Below are positions 9,386 through 18,642 of a stretch of 64,000 nt of DNA, piece by piece (the first letter of the stretch is position 1; every line of letters begins with the position of its first letter). This DNA is from a bacterium (GTDB taxonomy: Bacteria; Bacteroidota; Bacteroidia; Cytophagales; Cyclobacteriaceae): NCBI GenBank assembly GCA_024743255.1, contig JANSWY010000026.1, positions 1 through 64,000 on the forward strand. The letters run 5' to 3'. The translations under genes were made by a program, and so were the position numbers. Under the pieces are notes generated by a model that searched no databases, had not been told where the DNA came from, and worked only from the letters and a program-made list of their open reading frames with translations.

Positions 9386-10533
9386 TAATTAATTATTTCT
9401 AAGGCTTTTATTCTAGTTTCTTTATCCGTGTCTACAAAATCTTCTAGCGCAGGTTCCGAAATAAAAGGCAATTTATCTAAACATTTTTCAACTACCTCTG
9501 ATATTTCTAAAAATCCTATTTTCTCTTTTAAAAATTCCTGCACCGCAATCTCATTTGCAGCATTCAATATACAAGGATGATTCCCTCCTTTTTCCATTGC
9601 ATCATAAGCCAATTGAAGATTCCTAAATGTCTCCAAATCAGGCTTTTCAAACGTAAGCGATGGATAATCTGCAAAGTTAAACCGCGGAAAGTCTGATTTA
9701 ATTCTATCCGGGTAGCTCAAAGCAAACTGAATCGGTATACGCATATCAGGTAAGCCAAGTTGTGCTTTTATCGAAGCATCCTCAAACTGTACCATACTGT
9801 GAACAATCGACTGTGGATGAACCACCACTTCTATCTGATCACTTTTCAATCCGAATAACCATTTTGCTTCAATGACCTCAAGTCCTTTGTTCATCATGGA
9901 TGCTGAATCAATTGTGATTTTAGCACCCATATCCCAATTGGGGTGTTTCAAAGCATCTTGCTTACTTACTCTACTTAAGAAGTCGCGATCTTTCCCTCTA
10001 AATGGACCTCCACTAGCAGTAAGAATGATCTTTTCAATCTTGTTATGAAATTCTCCCACCAAACATTGAAATATCGCAGAATGCTCTGAATCCACAGGAT
10101 ATATATTTACTCCCTTTTGTTGAGCCAGTTCAGTGATCAAACCTCCTGCCACAACCAATGTCTCCTTATTTGCTAATGCAATATTCTTTCCTGCTTCTAT
10201 TGCGGTTATTGTGGGTTTCAACCCTGAATATCCAACTAAAGCAGTTAAGACTACATCAATTTCATCATATTGAACAACATGATTCAATGCATTTTTACCG
10301 GCAAATACTTTAATCCCTAATGGATCAAGCGCATCAAAGACTTCTTGATATTTATCGTCATTACCAATCACCACTGTATTGGGTTTAAACTCAATACTTT
10401 GTTTGATTAATAACTCCGAACTGTTTTGGGCTGTTAGAACCGTCGCTTCAAACTTGTCCTGGTGTTGCTTTATCACCTCAAGAGCTTGTGTCCCAATGGA
10501 ACCCGTCGATCCTAATATTGCAATTTTTTTCAC
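9385..10533 (-). CDS. dxr: 1-deoxy-D-xylulose 5-phosphate reductoisomerase
   Basis: Second enzyme of the MEP isoprenoid pathway; it converts DXP to 2-C-methyl-D-erythritol 4-phosphate with NADPH. The NADPH loop is GSTGSIGTQALEVI near the N-terminus. The metal and substrate region includes TIDSASMMNKGLEVIEA, and the flexible-loop region is NPSIVHSMVQFEDASIK-like (here HPQSIVHSMVQF). The length of 382 is typical. It follows the GH3-type gene by two bases and overlaps rseP by one, giving a three-gene operon GH3-dxr-rseP. Confidence 0.96.
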   Translation of the reverse strand: MKKIAILGSTGSIGTQALEVIKQHQDKFEATVLTAQNSSELLIKQSIEFKPNTVVIGNDDKYQEVFDALDPLGIKVFAGKNALNHVVQYDEIDVVLTALVGYSGLKPTITAIEAGKNIALANKETLVVAGGLITELAQQKGVNIYPVDSEHSAIFQCLVGEFHNKIEKIILTASGGPFRGKDRDFLSRVSKQDALKHPNWDMGAKITIDSASMMNKGLEVIEAKWLFGLKSDQIEVVVHPQSIVHSMVQFEDASIKAQLGLPDMRIPIQFALSYPDRIKSDFPRFNFADYPSLTFEKPDLETFRNLQLAYDAMEKGGNHPCILNAANEIAVQEFLKEKIGFLEISEVVEKCLDKLPFISEPALEDFVDTDKETRIKALEIIN

Positions 10534-10535
10534 TT

Positions 10536-12035
10536 TTAGCTTATTGTATAGTTGATCAATTGATCTGCAATCTTTCTGTCATTACTCAGTCTTGGCACCT
10601 TATTCTGTCCGCCTAGCTTACCAATTGATTTCATGTAATCAATAAATGAATTCTTTTTCAAAGAGTAAATATGTAACCCAGTCAATACATTGCCTGTGAT
10701 TAAATCATCATAGTATGTATTTAACTTCTGCAGGTTACTATTCAAATCTGTACTGAACTTAACTAAATCTTTGGGCGGATTGTTGAATTCAATGTACCAC
10801 TCGTGTCTGGGAAGTCCTGATTCTGGTGTAACCTGAGGAGCCACAGTAAACTCAACTAAGTCAGTTTCAGGATGTGATTCAACAGTCATTTTCATGGCTT
10901 TCTCCACTTCCTCTCCTATTACATGCTCTCCAAACGCAGATATAAAATGTTTTATTCTACCAGAAACAATAAGGCGATATGGATCTTTGGAAACAAACTT
11001 CACTGTATCTCCTATAGAATATCCCCAAAGTCCTGCATTGCTATTGATTATTAAAGCATAATTAACCCCCACCTCAACCTGATCAATAGAAAGCCTTGTT
11101 GGGTTTTCATTAAAATATTCATCTGCTGGAATAAACTCAAAAAAGATTCCTGAATTCAATAACAAGAGTAAACCTTCAGCTGTCTGAGAATCCTGATATG
11201 CAATAAAGCCTTCAGAAGCTGGATAGGTCTCAATGCTATCAATCTTCTTTCCAATTGTATCGAATAGCTTCGCTTTGTATGGTTCAAAATTCACACCACC
11301 ATATACAAATAGAGAAAACTCTGGAAAAACATCTTTAATCGGTTTTCCTTTATCAGAAACCAACTTGTCAAAATACATCTGTACCCAAGGTGGAATTCCT
11401 GATATGAGAGACATGTTTTTATCCTTTGTCTCTTCTACAATTTTATCAACCTTGGCCTCCCAATCTTCCATGCAATTGGTTTCATAAGAAGGCATTTGAT
11501 TCGTCCTCAAATAACCTGGAACATGGTGATTCACTATCCCTGAAAGTCTACCAGTATTGATTCCTGCTGTTTGAGTTAAAACAGGACTACCTGATAAAAA
11601 AATAAGCTTGCCATCAAGAAATTTACTATTCCCTGTTTCATGCACATAACACAAAAGAGCATCGCGTGCACTGTTGATATGATTTGGAACTGAGTCCTTA
11701 GTAATTGGAATATATTTCGTACCTGAAGTTGTACCTGAAGTCTTAGCAAAATATGCCGGCTTCCCAGGCCACAGCACATCTTCTTTCCCTTCAAGTAGTT
11801 GTTCTACGTATGGTTTCAGCTGCTCGTAATCACGTATTGGAACACGCTTTTTGAAGTCTTCATATGATTTGATGTTGTCAAAATCATGATCCTTACCAAA
11901 TACAGTGTTCTTAGCCTTACTGACTAATTCGTAAAAAACTTTCTGCTGTGTCGACTGAGGGTTGGAAGCCCATTTCTTTTGTTGCTTAACCACGTAAGAA
12001 GCAAATGGCTTACTCAGTATCGATCTTATTCCCAT
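10536..12035 (-). CDS. GH3 auxin-responsive-family adenylating enzyme
   Basis: Cytoplasmic member of the GH3/JAR1 branch of acyl-adenylate-forming enzymes, which in plants conjugate acyl acids to amino acids. The ATP-binding motif is AKTSGTTSGTKYIPIT; the second adenylate motif is YPASEGFIAYQ, and GEHVIGEEVEKA lies in the C-terminal lid. The length of 499 is normal for bacterial members, which are common in Bacteroidota, but their substrates are unknown. It is the first gene of the GH3-dxr-rseP operon, though there is no known link with isoprenoid synthesis. The family assignment is firm; the reaction beyond ATP-dependent acyl activation is not known. Confidence 0.9.
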   Translation of the reverse strand: MGIRSILSKPFASYVVKQQKKWASNPQSTQQKVFYELVSKAKNTVFGKDHDFDNIKSYEDFKKRVPIRDYEQLKPYVEQLLEGKEDVLWPGKPAYFAKTSGTTSGTKYIPITKDSVPNHINSARDALLCYVHETGNSKFLDGKLIFLSGSPVLTQTAGINTGRLSGIVNHHVPGYLRTNQMPSYETNCMEDWEAKVDKIVEETKDKNMSLISGIPPWVQMYFDKLVSDKGKPIKDVFPEFSLFVYGGVNFEPYKAKLFDTIGKKIDSIETYPASEGFIAYQDSQTAEGLLLLLNSGIFFEFIPADEYFNENPTRLSIDQVEVGVNYALIINSNAGLWGYSIGDTVKFVSKDPYRLIVSGRIKHFISAFGEHVIGEEVEKAMKMTVESHPETDLVEFTVAPQVTPESGLPRHEWYIEFNNPPKDLVKFSTDLNSNLQKLNTYYDDLITGNVLTGLHIYSLKKNSFIDYMKSIGKLGGQNKVPRLSNDRKIADQLINYTIS

Positions 12036-12203
12036 ACCAATTCAAAATGAACTGCAAATTAATACAAAGCAGCTCCCAATTCCTAGAATTACAGTGTGTT
12101 AAGAATACTTAATACAATCCTTAGTATTTAGCATTTTTTAACATAATTGATCGTCCATTTTTAATTGAATTATCGTTTCATTGAAGAAAAAAATTGGAAT
12201 AAG

Positions 12204-13664
12204 ATGAGAAAGTATCTGGCAGTTGCCATTTTATCAGGAGTTATCAGTGCAGGATCAGTTGTTTTGCTAAGCAGTTTAGCGGACTTCAAAAATTCAGAAG
12301 AGGATTTTACTCATTTTGCCAGCATGAATGGCAATACCAATTTCCCTTCTTCAAATACAATTCATTCCCCTAAAACAGTCAAAAGCCCATTAATTGATGA
12401 CACACCAATCAACTTTGTAGATGCGTCGGCAGCAAGCACCAAAAGTGTGGTGTTTATCCAGACATCAAGCGAAGTAGAATACAGGAGAGGGAGCTGGATG
12501 AATTGGTTTTTTGAATCCAGACCTTCAGAACGAGTGGGAAGTGGTTCTGGTGTTATCATGAGTGACGATGGATATATTGTTACCAATAATCACGTAGTTG
12601 AAGGAGCAGATAGAATTAAGGTCATTCATGACAGAAACTCCTACGAAGGAAAACTTGTAGGGCGTGACCCATCTACAGATCTGGCGGTCATTAAAATTGA
12701 GGCCCAGAATCTACCAAAAATAGTAGTAGGTAACTCCGCTTCAGTAGCTGTGGGTGAATGGGTTTTAGCAGTAGGTAATCCATTCAATCTAGAAAGCACA
12801 GTAACCGCAGGAATAGTGAGTGCGAAGGGCAGAAACATCAACATTCTAAAGGATAAATTCCCAATTGAAAGTTTCATTCAAACCGATGCAGCAATCAACC
12901 CCGGAAACAGTGGTGGAGCTTTAGTCAATATTAAAGGAGAACTAATTGGTATTAATACGGCGATACTATCCAGAACTGGTTCATACGCTGGCTATGGTTT
13001 TGCAGTGCCAGTTGACATTGTGAATAAAGTATTCAATGACTTCAAAGATTTTGGAGAGGTTCAAAAAGCGTTTATTGGAGCAGAATATCTTGATATTGAT
13101 GGGGAGATTGCTTCAAAACTCGACCTGAAAGACCTAAGCGGGGTAATTGTAGCATACATTCAGGATGAGGGTGCTGCGGAAAAATCAGGGCTTAAAAAAG
13201 GTGATGTAATAAGAAGCGTAAACGGGACTGAAATCAAAAACAAGGCATACCTTGAAGAAATCATTGGAAATAGCTACCCAGGTGATAAACTTATGCTTAC
13301 AGTAAGTAGAGACGGTAAGGAGGTGGAGAAAAACTTAACACTTACAAACAAGGAAGGAACAACGGGACGTACAGTGAGCAAAGTATATTTCTCTGAGTTT
13401 TTAAAGGCAAAATTTGAACCTCTACCAAAAGTTGAAAGAGACTTATATGGAATAGATTATGGAATCAGAGTCCTGGATTACTCGAAAAGTGGTTTTTTCT
13501 CTGAGTTGGAAATACCAGAAGGATTTATCATTACAGAAGTAAATTCTCGCCCAATTGAAGATCCTGAGGAATTCAGCAAAATCATTGAGAGAATTCGAGG
13601 AAACGTGATTATTGAGGGAATAACAGAACGAGGAAGAAAGATTTACTTCCCTTATAGGTTCTAA
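12204..13664 (+). CDS. DegP/HtrA-type periplasmic serine protease (Do family)
   Basis: Envelope protease/chaperone. An N-terminal signal anchor (MRKYLAVAILSGVISAGSVV) is followed by a trypsin-like domain with the full triad His130 (NNHVVEG), Asp159 (STDLAVIK) and Ser236 (NPGNSGGAL). Two PDZ domains follow (about 275-360 and 390-485). The frame is open from a TTG at 12165, but I choose the ATG at 12204 because it begins the signal sequence directly and follows an AT-rich leader. It converges on dnaA with a 4-base overlap of the stops. RseP nearby and this protease could share an envelope-stress role, but no regulatory link is visible. Confidence 0.94.
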   Translation: MRKYLAVAILSGVISAGSVVLLSSLADFKNSEEDFTHFASMNGNTNFPSSNTIHSPKTVKSPLIDDTPINFVDASAASTKSVVFIQTSSEVEYRRGSWMNWFFESRPSERVGSGSGVIMSDDGYIVTNNHVVEGADRIKVIHDRNSYEGKLVGRDPSTDLAVIKIEAQNLPKIVVGNSASVAVGEWVLAVGNPFNLESTVTAGIVSAKGRNINILKDKFPIESFIQTDAAINPGNSGGALVNIKGELIGINTAILSRTGSYAGYGFAVPVDIVNKVFNDFKDFGEVQKAFIGAEYLDIDGEIASKLDLKDLSGVIVAYIQDEGAAEKSGLKKGDVIRSVNGTEIKNKAYLEEIIGNSYPGDKLMLTVSRDGKEVEKNLTLTNKEGTTGRTVSKVYFSEFLKAKFEPLPKVERDLYGIDYGIRVLDYSKSGFFSELEIPEGFIITEVNSRPIEDPEEFSKIIERIRGNVIIEGITERGRKIYFPYRF

Positions 13665-15082
13665 ACTAAAGTTTTCATTTTGAGCTTCTTCTTCAGCTCA
13701 TCAATAGAATACCTGAATTTCGCATCAATATCGATCATATCATTAACGGCTTGGACGGCATGGATCACAGTACTGTGGTCTCTGCCTCCAAAATGATATC
13801 CAATAGACTTCAAAGAATGATTGGTATAATCTTTAGAGAAATACATGGCCACCTGTCTGGCAATAACAATCTCTTTCTTTCGAGTCTTTGCTTTCAGGTC
13901 GTCAGTATCAACATTGAAATATTCTGACACTGTCTTTTGGATGTAGTCAATACCAACCTCGGTATCAATATCCTGAACAATATTCATTAGAGTCTGCTTA
14001 GCAAGCTCTAGGTCAATATCTCTTTTATTAAGTGAAGCATGAGCAATTAAAGAAATTAGAACTCCTTCCAACTCCCTAACATTCGTATCAACACTATATG
14101 CCAAGTACTCTACCACCTGATCTGGAATATGAATTCCATCAGACTGCATTTTCTTTTGAATAATGGCCATTCTCGTCTCAAAATCCGGTTGCTGAAGATC
14201 TGCAGTCAGTCCCCACTTAAACCTTGAAACAAGTCTTTCCTGAAGTCCCTTCAAATCTTTAGGAGCACAATCGGATGTCATCACGATCTGTTTGCCATTT
14301 TGATGAAGGTGATTAAATATATGGAAGAAAATTTCCTGTGTCTTTTCTTTATCTCGTAGGAACTGTACGTCATCTAATATCAGCACATCAACGTTCAGGT
14401 AGAAGTTGATAAACTCCTGAATATTATTATTCTTTAAAGCTTCAATAAACTGATTAGTGAATTTTTCTGAAGCTACATAAAGAACAAACTTGCCCTGAGA
14501 CTTATTCTTAATTTCGTTCCCAATAGCCTGTACCAGGTGAGTCTTACCAAGACCAACACCACCATACACCATAAGCGGGTTAAAAGAAGTAACTCCCGGT
14601 TTTTGAGCAACTGCAAAACCTGCAGATCTCGCTAATCTGTTACAGTCTCCTTCTATATAAGTTTCAAAGCTATTTTGAGGATTCAGGTTTGAATTACGAA
14701 ACTCCCCTTCAACCATTGGTAAAGAGAATGGACTCTTATAAGCAACAGCTGCACCATTACCATTCGAACTTACTCCATTACTGTGCCCGGAATTTCCCTG
14801 AAAATTTACAGTTGTAGGTTTATTACTAGAGTTACCATTATCAATTACTACAGAATACTCTAATCTTCCTGCCTCTCCAATTTCATTTTGGATGGCATTC
14901 TTTAATAAAGAGACATAGTTCTCTTCCAGCCATTCATAAAAGAACTGACTAGGGACCTGTATGGTCAAAACGTGATCCTCCAAGCGCAGTGGCACTATAG
15001 GCAAAAACCAGGTTTTGAAGCTTTGTTCTGGGATCTGATTTTTCACAAAATCCAGACAACTGCTCCATACTTTTTCATGCAT
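13661..15082 (-). CDS. dnaA: Chromosomal replication initiator DnaA
   Basis: Binds DnaA boxes at the origin and opens the DNA. Domain I is N-terminal (WSSCLDFVKNQIPEQSFKTWFLPI), followed by a Gly/Ser/Asn-rich linker at about 100-135. The AAA+ domain has Walker A GGVGLGKTHLV and Walker B VLILDDVQFL, and the C-terminal helix-turn-helix includes the signature GGRDHSTVIHA. The length of 473 is normal. It stands alone, not with dnaN, and converges on the DegP-type gene with a 4-base overlap. The 274 bases upstream show no DnaA boxes, so the origin is probably elsewhere. Confidence 0.97.
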   Translation of the reverse strand: MHEKVWSSCLDFVKNQIPEQSFKTWFLPIVPLRLEDHVLTIQVPSQFFYEWLEENYVSLLKNAIQNEIGEAGRLEYSVVIDNGNSSNKPTTVNFQGNSGHSNGVSSNGNGAAVAYKSPFSLPMVEGEFRNSNLNPQNSFETYIEGDCNRLARSAGFAVAQKPGVTSFNPLMVYGGVGLGKTHLVQAIGNEIKNKSQGKFVLYVASEKFTNQFIEALKNNNIQEFINFYLNVDVLILDDVQFLRDKEKTQEIFFHIFNHLHQNGKQIVMTSDCAPKDLKGLQERLVSRFKWGLTADLQQPDFETRMAIIQKKMQSDGIHIPDQVVEYLAYSVDTNVRELEGVLISLIAHASLNKRDIDLELAKQTLMNIVQDIDTEVGIDYIQKTVSEYFNVDTDDLKAKTRKKEIVIARQVAMYFSKDYTNHSLKSIGYHFGGRDHSTVIHAVQAVNDMIDIDAKFRYSIDELKKKLKMKTLV

Positions 15083-15356
15083 CCTTATAAATCAATTAAG
15101 AGGTAAAAAACTGTATTAAGATAGCCCTTTAGTTTTTAGGGGGACATCAAAGTTGAGACTTTTTTTTTAAGAAAAAAATACTTTTCTTCTTGACTTTTTC
15201 AAATCCTTTTCATCTTCAACCTAGAGCAAAAATCAATGATTTTTTCTTTGAAAAATGCAATAAAAATCTTTTTAAGCTAAAGAAACTTAATGTGTAAACG
15301 AAAACTAAACTCATTAATTATAACTTTACAGCCAACAATAACCCATCATTAAAAAT
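15083..15356. other. Intergenic region between dnaA and mutA
   Basis: AT-rich divergent gap with long A/T homopolymers (around 15160-15180). No TTATCCACA-type DnaA box, tRNA or hairpin terminator was seen. TAACTTTA at 15321-15328 is a weak candidate -7 element for mutA. Confidence 0.4.
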
Positions 15357-16478
15357 ATGGCAAATCTATTCGATGAATTTCCAAAAGTGAATCGAGAAGA
15401 ATGGATTGAGAAAGCGACTAAAGATATGAAGGGAAAAAACCCTATTGATTCCTTTAGTATTCCACTTTCAGATACCATTACACAACTACCCTATTATGAC
15501 AATTCAGGAGACCGAGTGGATCTTGATATCTCAGGACTGTTTAATGACCGTGAGTTTGATTCATGGTATAATACTCAGAAAATACTAATTAAAAACGCGC
15601 AATCCGCAAATAAAGAAGGATTAAAGTCCTTAGAATCAGGCTGTAACGGACTTTTATTCATTAGTGATTCTCCCACAACGATCATTTCAGATGTGGTGCG
15701 GGATATAAGTCTTCAATATTGTTATGTAAGCCTTTCTGATTTTGATCGGGATCAAATAGCGCAATTTCTTAATACAAAGCAATGTACTGATCACTCAGAA
15801 AAAATTAATCTGTCTTTTGTGAGTTCAAAAAAACACCAAAAAGACGAGCGATATTTTCAATCATTGCTTGATTTAACAAAAGCAGCGAATGGTTTTCCGG
15901 GAGTAAAAACAATACCCCTATATATAGGTAGCACAACAACCAAGGAATCAATTATTGAGCTGGCCTCAATACTAAGTGAATTCGTAGAAATTGTCGCTAC
16001 CGACACCAATTTGACAATATTTGAATTATTCAATCGAATAATTATCCAAAACACAGCCAGCAACAATTATTTTTTCGAAATCTGCAAGTTAAGGGCTCTG
16101 AGGATTTTGTTTCACGAATTGGGTTTGCAATACGGACTAAACAACTCTAAAATTTCCATCCAAACTGAAACCCGCAGAGATGAAAACGAGCTACAAATGC
16201 TGCTTTCCAACACAACACAATCCATGGCTGCAATTATTGGTGGGACTGATTCGATTGTGGTTAATAGTAACGAGAAAATCCCTAATCCAAATTCTCAAAG
16301 AATAAGCAGAAATGTATCGAGTCTGATTTCTGAAGAAGGAAGATTAGACAAGGTGACTGACCCTTCCGCAGGATCATATTATTTGGACCAATTGACTTTA
16401 GAAATTGTCAATGGTGCCTGGACTCAGTTTTTACAAATAGAATCCCAAGGTGGATTTTTAAAATCATTAGCTCGCTAG
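15357..16478 (+). CDS. mutA: Methylmalonyl-CoA mutase small (beta) subunit, short form
   Basis: Non-catalytic partner of the adenosylcobalamin-dependent mutase that interconverts succinyl-CoA and (R)-methylmalonyl-CoA in propionate metabolism. The TIM-barrel family pattern is clear (FDEFPKVNREEWIEKATKDMKG at the start; AAIIGGTDSIVVN and DPSAGSYYLDQLT near the end). At 373 residues it stops just after the barrel and lacks the C-terminal, B12-domain-like half of longer MutA proteins. The stop looks genuine, because mutB starts three bases later and no continuing frame is seen. It is the first gene of a two-gene operon with mutB. Confidence 0.9.
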   Translation: MANLFDEFPKVNREEWIEKATKDMKGKNPIDSFSIPLSDTITQLPYYDNSGDRVDLDISGLFNDREFDSWYNTQKILIKNAQSANKEGLKSLESGCNGLLFISDSPTTIISDVVRDISLQYCYVSLSDFDRDQIAQFLNTKQCTDHSEKINLSFVSSKKHQKDERYFQSLLDLTKAANGFPGVKTIPLYIGSTTTKESIIELASILSEFVEIVATDTNLTIFELFNRIIIQNTASNNYFFEICKLRALRILFHELGLQYGLNNSKISIQTETRRDENELQMLLSNTTQSMAAIIGGTDSIVVNSNEKIPNPNSQRISRNVSSLISEEGRLDKVTDPSAGSYYLDQLTLEIVNGAWTQFLQIESQGGFLKSLAR

Positions 16479-16481
16479 ATC

Positions 16482-18590
16482 ATGGAAAGACCAGAATTCA
16501 AAGAATTAAACCTTAATCTACCAAAATCAGACAAAAAAGGAGAATGGGTATCTCCAGAGGGAATTGCGATCAAGCCTAATTACGAAAACGGTGAAGAGTA
16601 CGAGCATATAGGTTTTTCTGCAGGTCTGCCTCCTTACCTAAGAGGACCGTATTCCACTATGTATGTGTCTAGACCATGGACCATAAGACAATATGCCGGT
16701 TTTTCAACGGCTGAAGATTCAAACGCATTCTATAAAAGAAACCTTGCTGCAGGTCAGAAGGGGCTTTCAGTGGCATTTGATCTTGCAACACACCGTGGGT
16801 ATGACAGTGATCACCCAAGGGTTGTTGGCGATGTAGGAAAAGCTGGTGTTGCTATTGATAGTGTAGAGGATATGAAGATCTTATTTGATCAGATTCCTCT
16901 AGATCAAATGTCAGTTTCCATGACTATGAACGGAGCGGTTATTCCAATCATGGCCTTTTATATAATCGCTGCAGAAGAACAAGGTGTTAGTCCGGAGAAA
17001 TTGACCGGAACAATCCAGAATGACATTCTCAAAGAGTTCATGGTACGGAATACCTATATTTATCCACCTGAACCATCTATGAAAATTATTGCTGACATTT
17101 TTGAGTACACTTCTCAAAATATGCCAAAGTTCAACAGCATTAGTATTTCGGGGTATCACATGCACGAAGCTGGTGCCACTGCGGACATTGAGCTTGCATT
17201 CACTTTGGCAGATGGTTTGGAATATGTCAGAACAGGTATCCAAGCAGGAATTGATATAGATAATTTTGCGCCAAGACTGAGCTTTTTCTGGGGAATAGGA
17301 ATGAACCACTTTATGGAAATTGCTAAAATGAGGGCAGGAAGACTATTATGGTCTAAGATTATCAAGCAATTCAATCCGCAAAACCCTAAATCAATGGCCC
17401 TTAGAACTCATAGCCAGACTTCTGGCTGGAGCTTAACAGAGCAGGACCCATATAATAATGTTACCAGAACCTGTATTGAAGCTATGTCAGCAGCATTAGG
17501 TCACACACAATCACTTCACACCAACGCACTTGACGAAGCAATCGCCTTGCCAACAGATTACTCTGCTGCAATTGCAAGAAACACTCAAATATTCCTGCAA
17601 AAAGAAACAGGAATTACTTCTGTAATCGATCCATGGGGAGGTTCCAAATATGTGGAGTATCTAACTGATCAGTTGGTTAAGAAAGCCTGGAACCTGATTC
17701 AGGAAATAGAAGAGATGGGTGGAATGGCAAAAGCCATTGAAAAGGGCTTCCCTAAATTAAAAATAGAAGAGGCTGCCGCTAAAAAACAGGCCAGAATTGA
17801 TTCTGGTAAAGAAACCATTGTTGGTGTTAATAAATACCAGGTACAAGACGAAACTGAATTGGAGCTGCTTGAAGTTGACAATGAAAAAGTTAGAAATCAG
17901 CAAATTGCACGTCTTGACCAGATCAGAAGCACAAGAGATGAGAGCAAACTAAAAGCTACTTTAAATAAATTAGCTGCAGCTGCTAAAACTGGTGATGGCA
18001 ACTTATTGGCACTAGCCGTGGATGCAGCCCGTGAAAGAGCTACACTTGGAGAAATCTCTATGGCGATGGAGGAATCTTTCGGAAGACATCAGGCAATTAA
18101 CAAAACAGTCTCAGGAGTATATTCATCAGAGATCAAAATGAATGAAGATTTTATAAAAGCTCAAAAACTAGCTGATCAATTTGAAGAATTTGATGGCAGA
18201 CGTCCAAGAATACTGATTGCTAAAATGGGACAAGACGGACATGACAGAGGAGCAAAAGTAATCGCAACCAGTTTTGCTGATATTGGATTTGATGTAGATG
18301 TGGGGCCATTGTTTCAGACTCCAGAGGAAGTTGCCAAACAAGCGATTGAAAATGACGTACATATGGTAGGTGCCTCTACTCTAGCAGGAGGTCACAAAAC
18401 ATTGCTACCAATGCTCATTGAAGAGCTGGCGAAATTGGGAAGAGAAGACATTGTAGTGTTAGCAGGGGGTGTAATCCCAAGACAAGACTATGATTACCTG
18501 TATAATTCAGGCGTAAAATTCGTGTTTGGGCCTGGTACTGTCATTGCTAAAGCAGCAAGCGAGATTCTGGAGACTATGATTGAGGAATAG
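16482..18590 (+). CDS. mutB: Methylmalonyl-CoA mutase large (alpha) subunit
   Basis: Catalytic subunit carrying the acyl-CoA-binding TIM barrel and the B12 domain. The N-terminal barrel has [25 protein letters not shown] and [20 protein letters not shown]. The C-terminal cobalamin-binding domain has the DxHxxG motif (GQDGHDRG, about residue 585; the His is the axial cobalt ligand), then the GG region [12 protein letters not shown]. The length of 702 is standard. It is cotranscribed with mutA. Its G-protein chaperone MeaB is encoded 7.6 kb downstream on the same strand, separated by the CHAT/FecR/CHASE2 block. Confidence 0.97.
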   Translation: MERPEFKELNLNLPKSDKKGEWVSPEGIAIKPNYENGEEYEHIGFSAGLPPYLRGPYSTMYVSRPWTIRQYAGFSTAEDSNAFYKRNLAAGQKGLSVAFDLATHRGYDSDHPRVVGDVGKAGVAIDSVEDMKILFDQIPLDQMSVSMTMNGAVIPIMAFYIIAAEEQGVSPEKLTGTIQNDILKEFMVRNTYIYPPEPSMKIIADIFEYTSQNMPKFNSISISGYHMHEAGATADIELAFTLADGLEYVRTGIQAGIDIDNFAPRLSFFWGIGMNHFMEIAKMRAGRLLWSKIIKQFNPQNPKSMALRTHSQTSGWSLTEQDPYNNVTRTCIEAMSAALGHTQSLHTNALDEAIALPTDYSAAIARNTQIFLQKETGITSVIDPWGGSKYVEYLTDQLVKKAWNLIQEIEEMGGMAKAIEKGFPKLKIEEAAAKKQARIDSGKETIVGVNKYQVQDETELELLEVDNEKVRNQQIARLDQIRSTRDESKLKATLNKLAAAAKTGDGNLLALAVDAARERATLGEISMAMEESFGRHQAINKTVSGVYSSEIKMNEDFIKAQKLADQFEEFDGRRPRILIAKMGQDGHDRGAKVIATSFADIGFDVDVGPLFQTPEEVAKQAIENDVHMVGASTLAGGHKTLLPMLIEELAKLGREDIVVLAGGVIPRQDYDYLYNSGVKFVFGPGTVIAKAASEILETMIEE

Positions 18591-18642
18591 CACATTTAGT
18601 GCAATTTTTTGTATTTTTATCCTTTAGCCAAATAACATCATC

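Noticed and set aside
12165-12203. TTG start for the DegP-type protease
   Set aside because: It would put 13 polar residues before the signal anchor; the ATG at 12204 is the natural start.
15083-15356. Possible replication origin next to dnaA
   Set aside because: No TTATCCACA-like DnaA boxes or boxed clusters were seen on either strand, and no dnaN/recF cluster or other origin landmarks are present.
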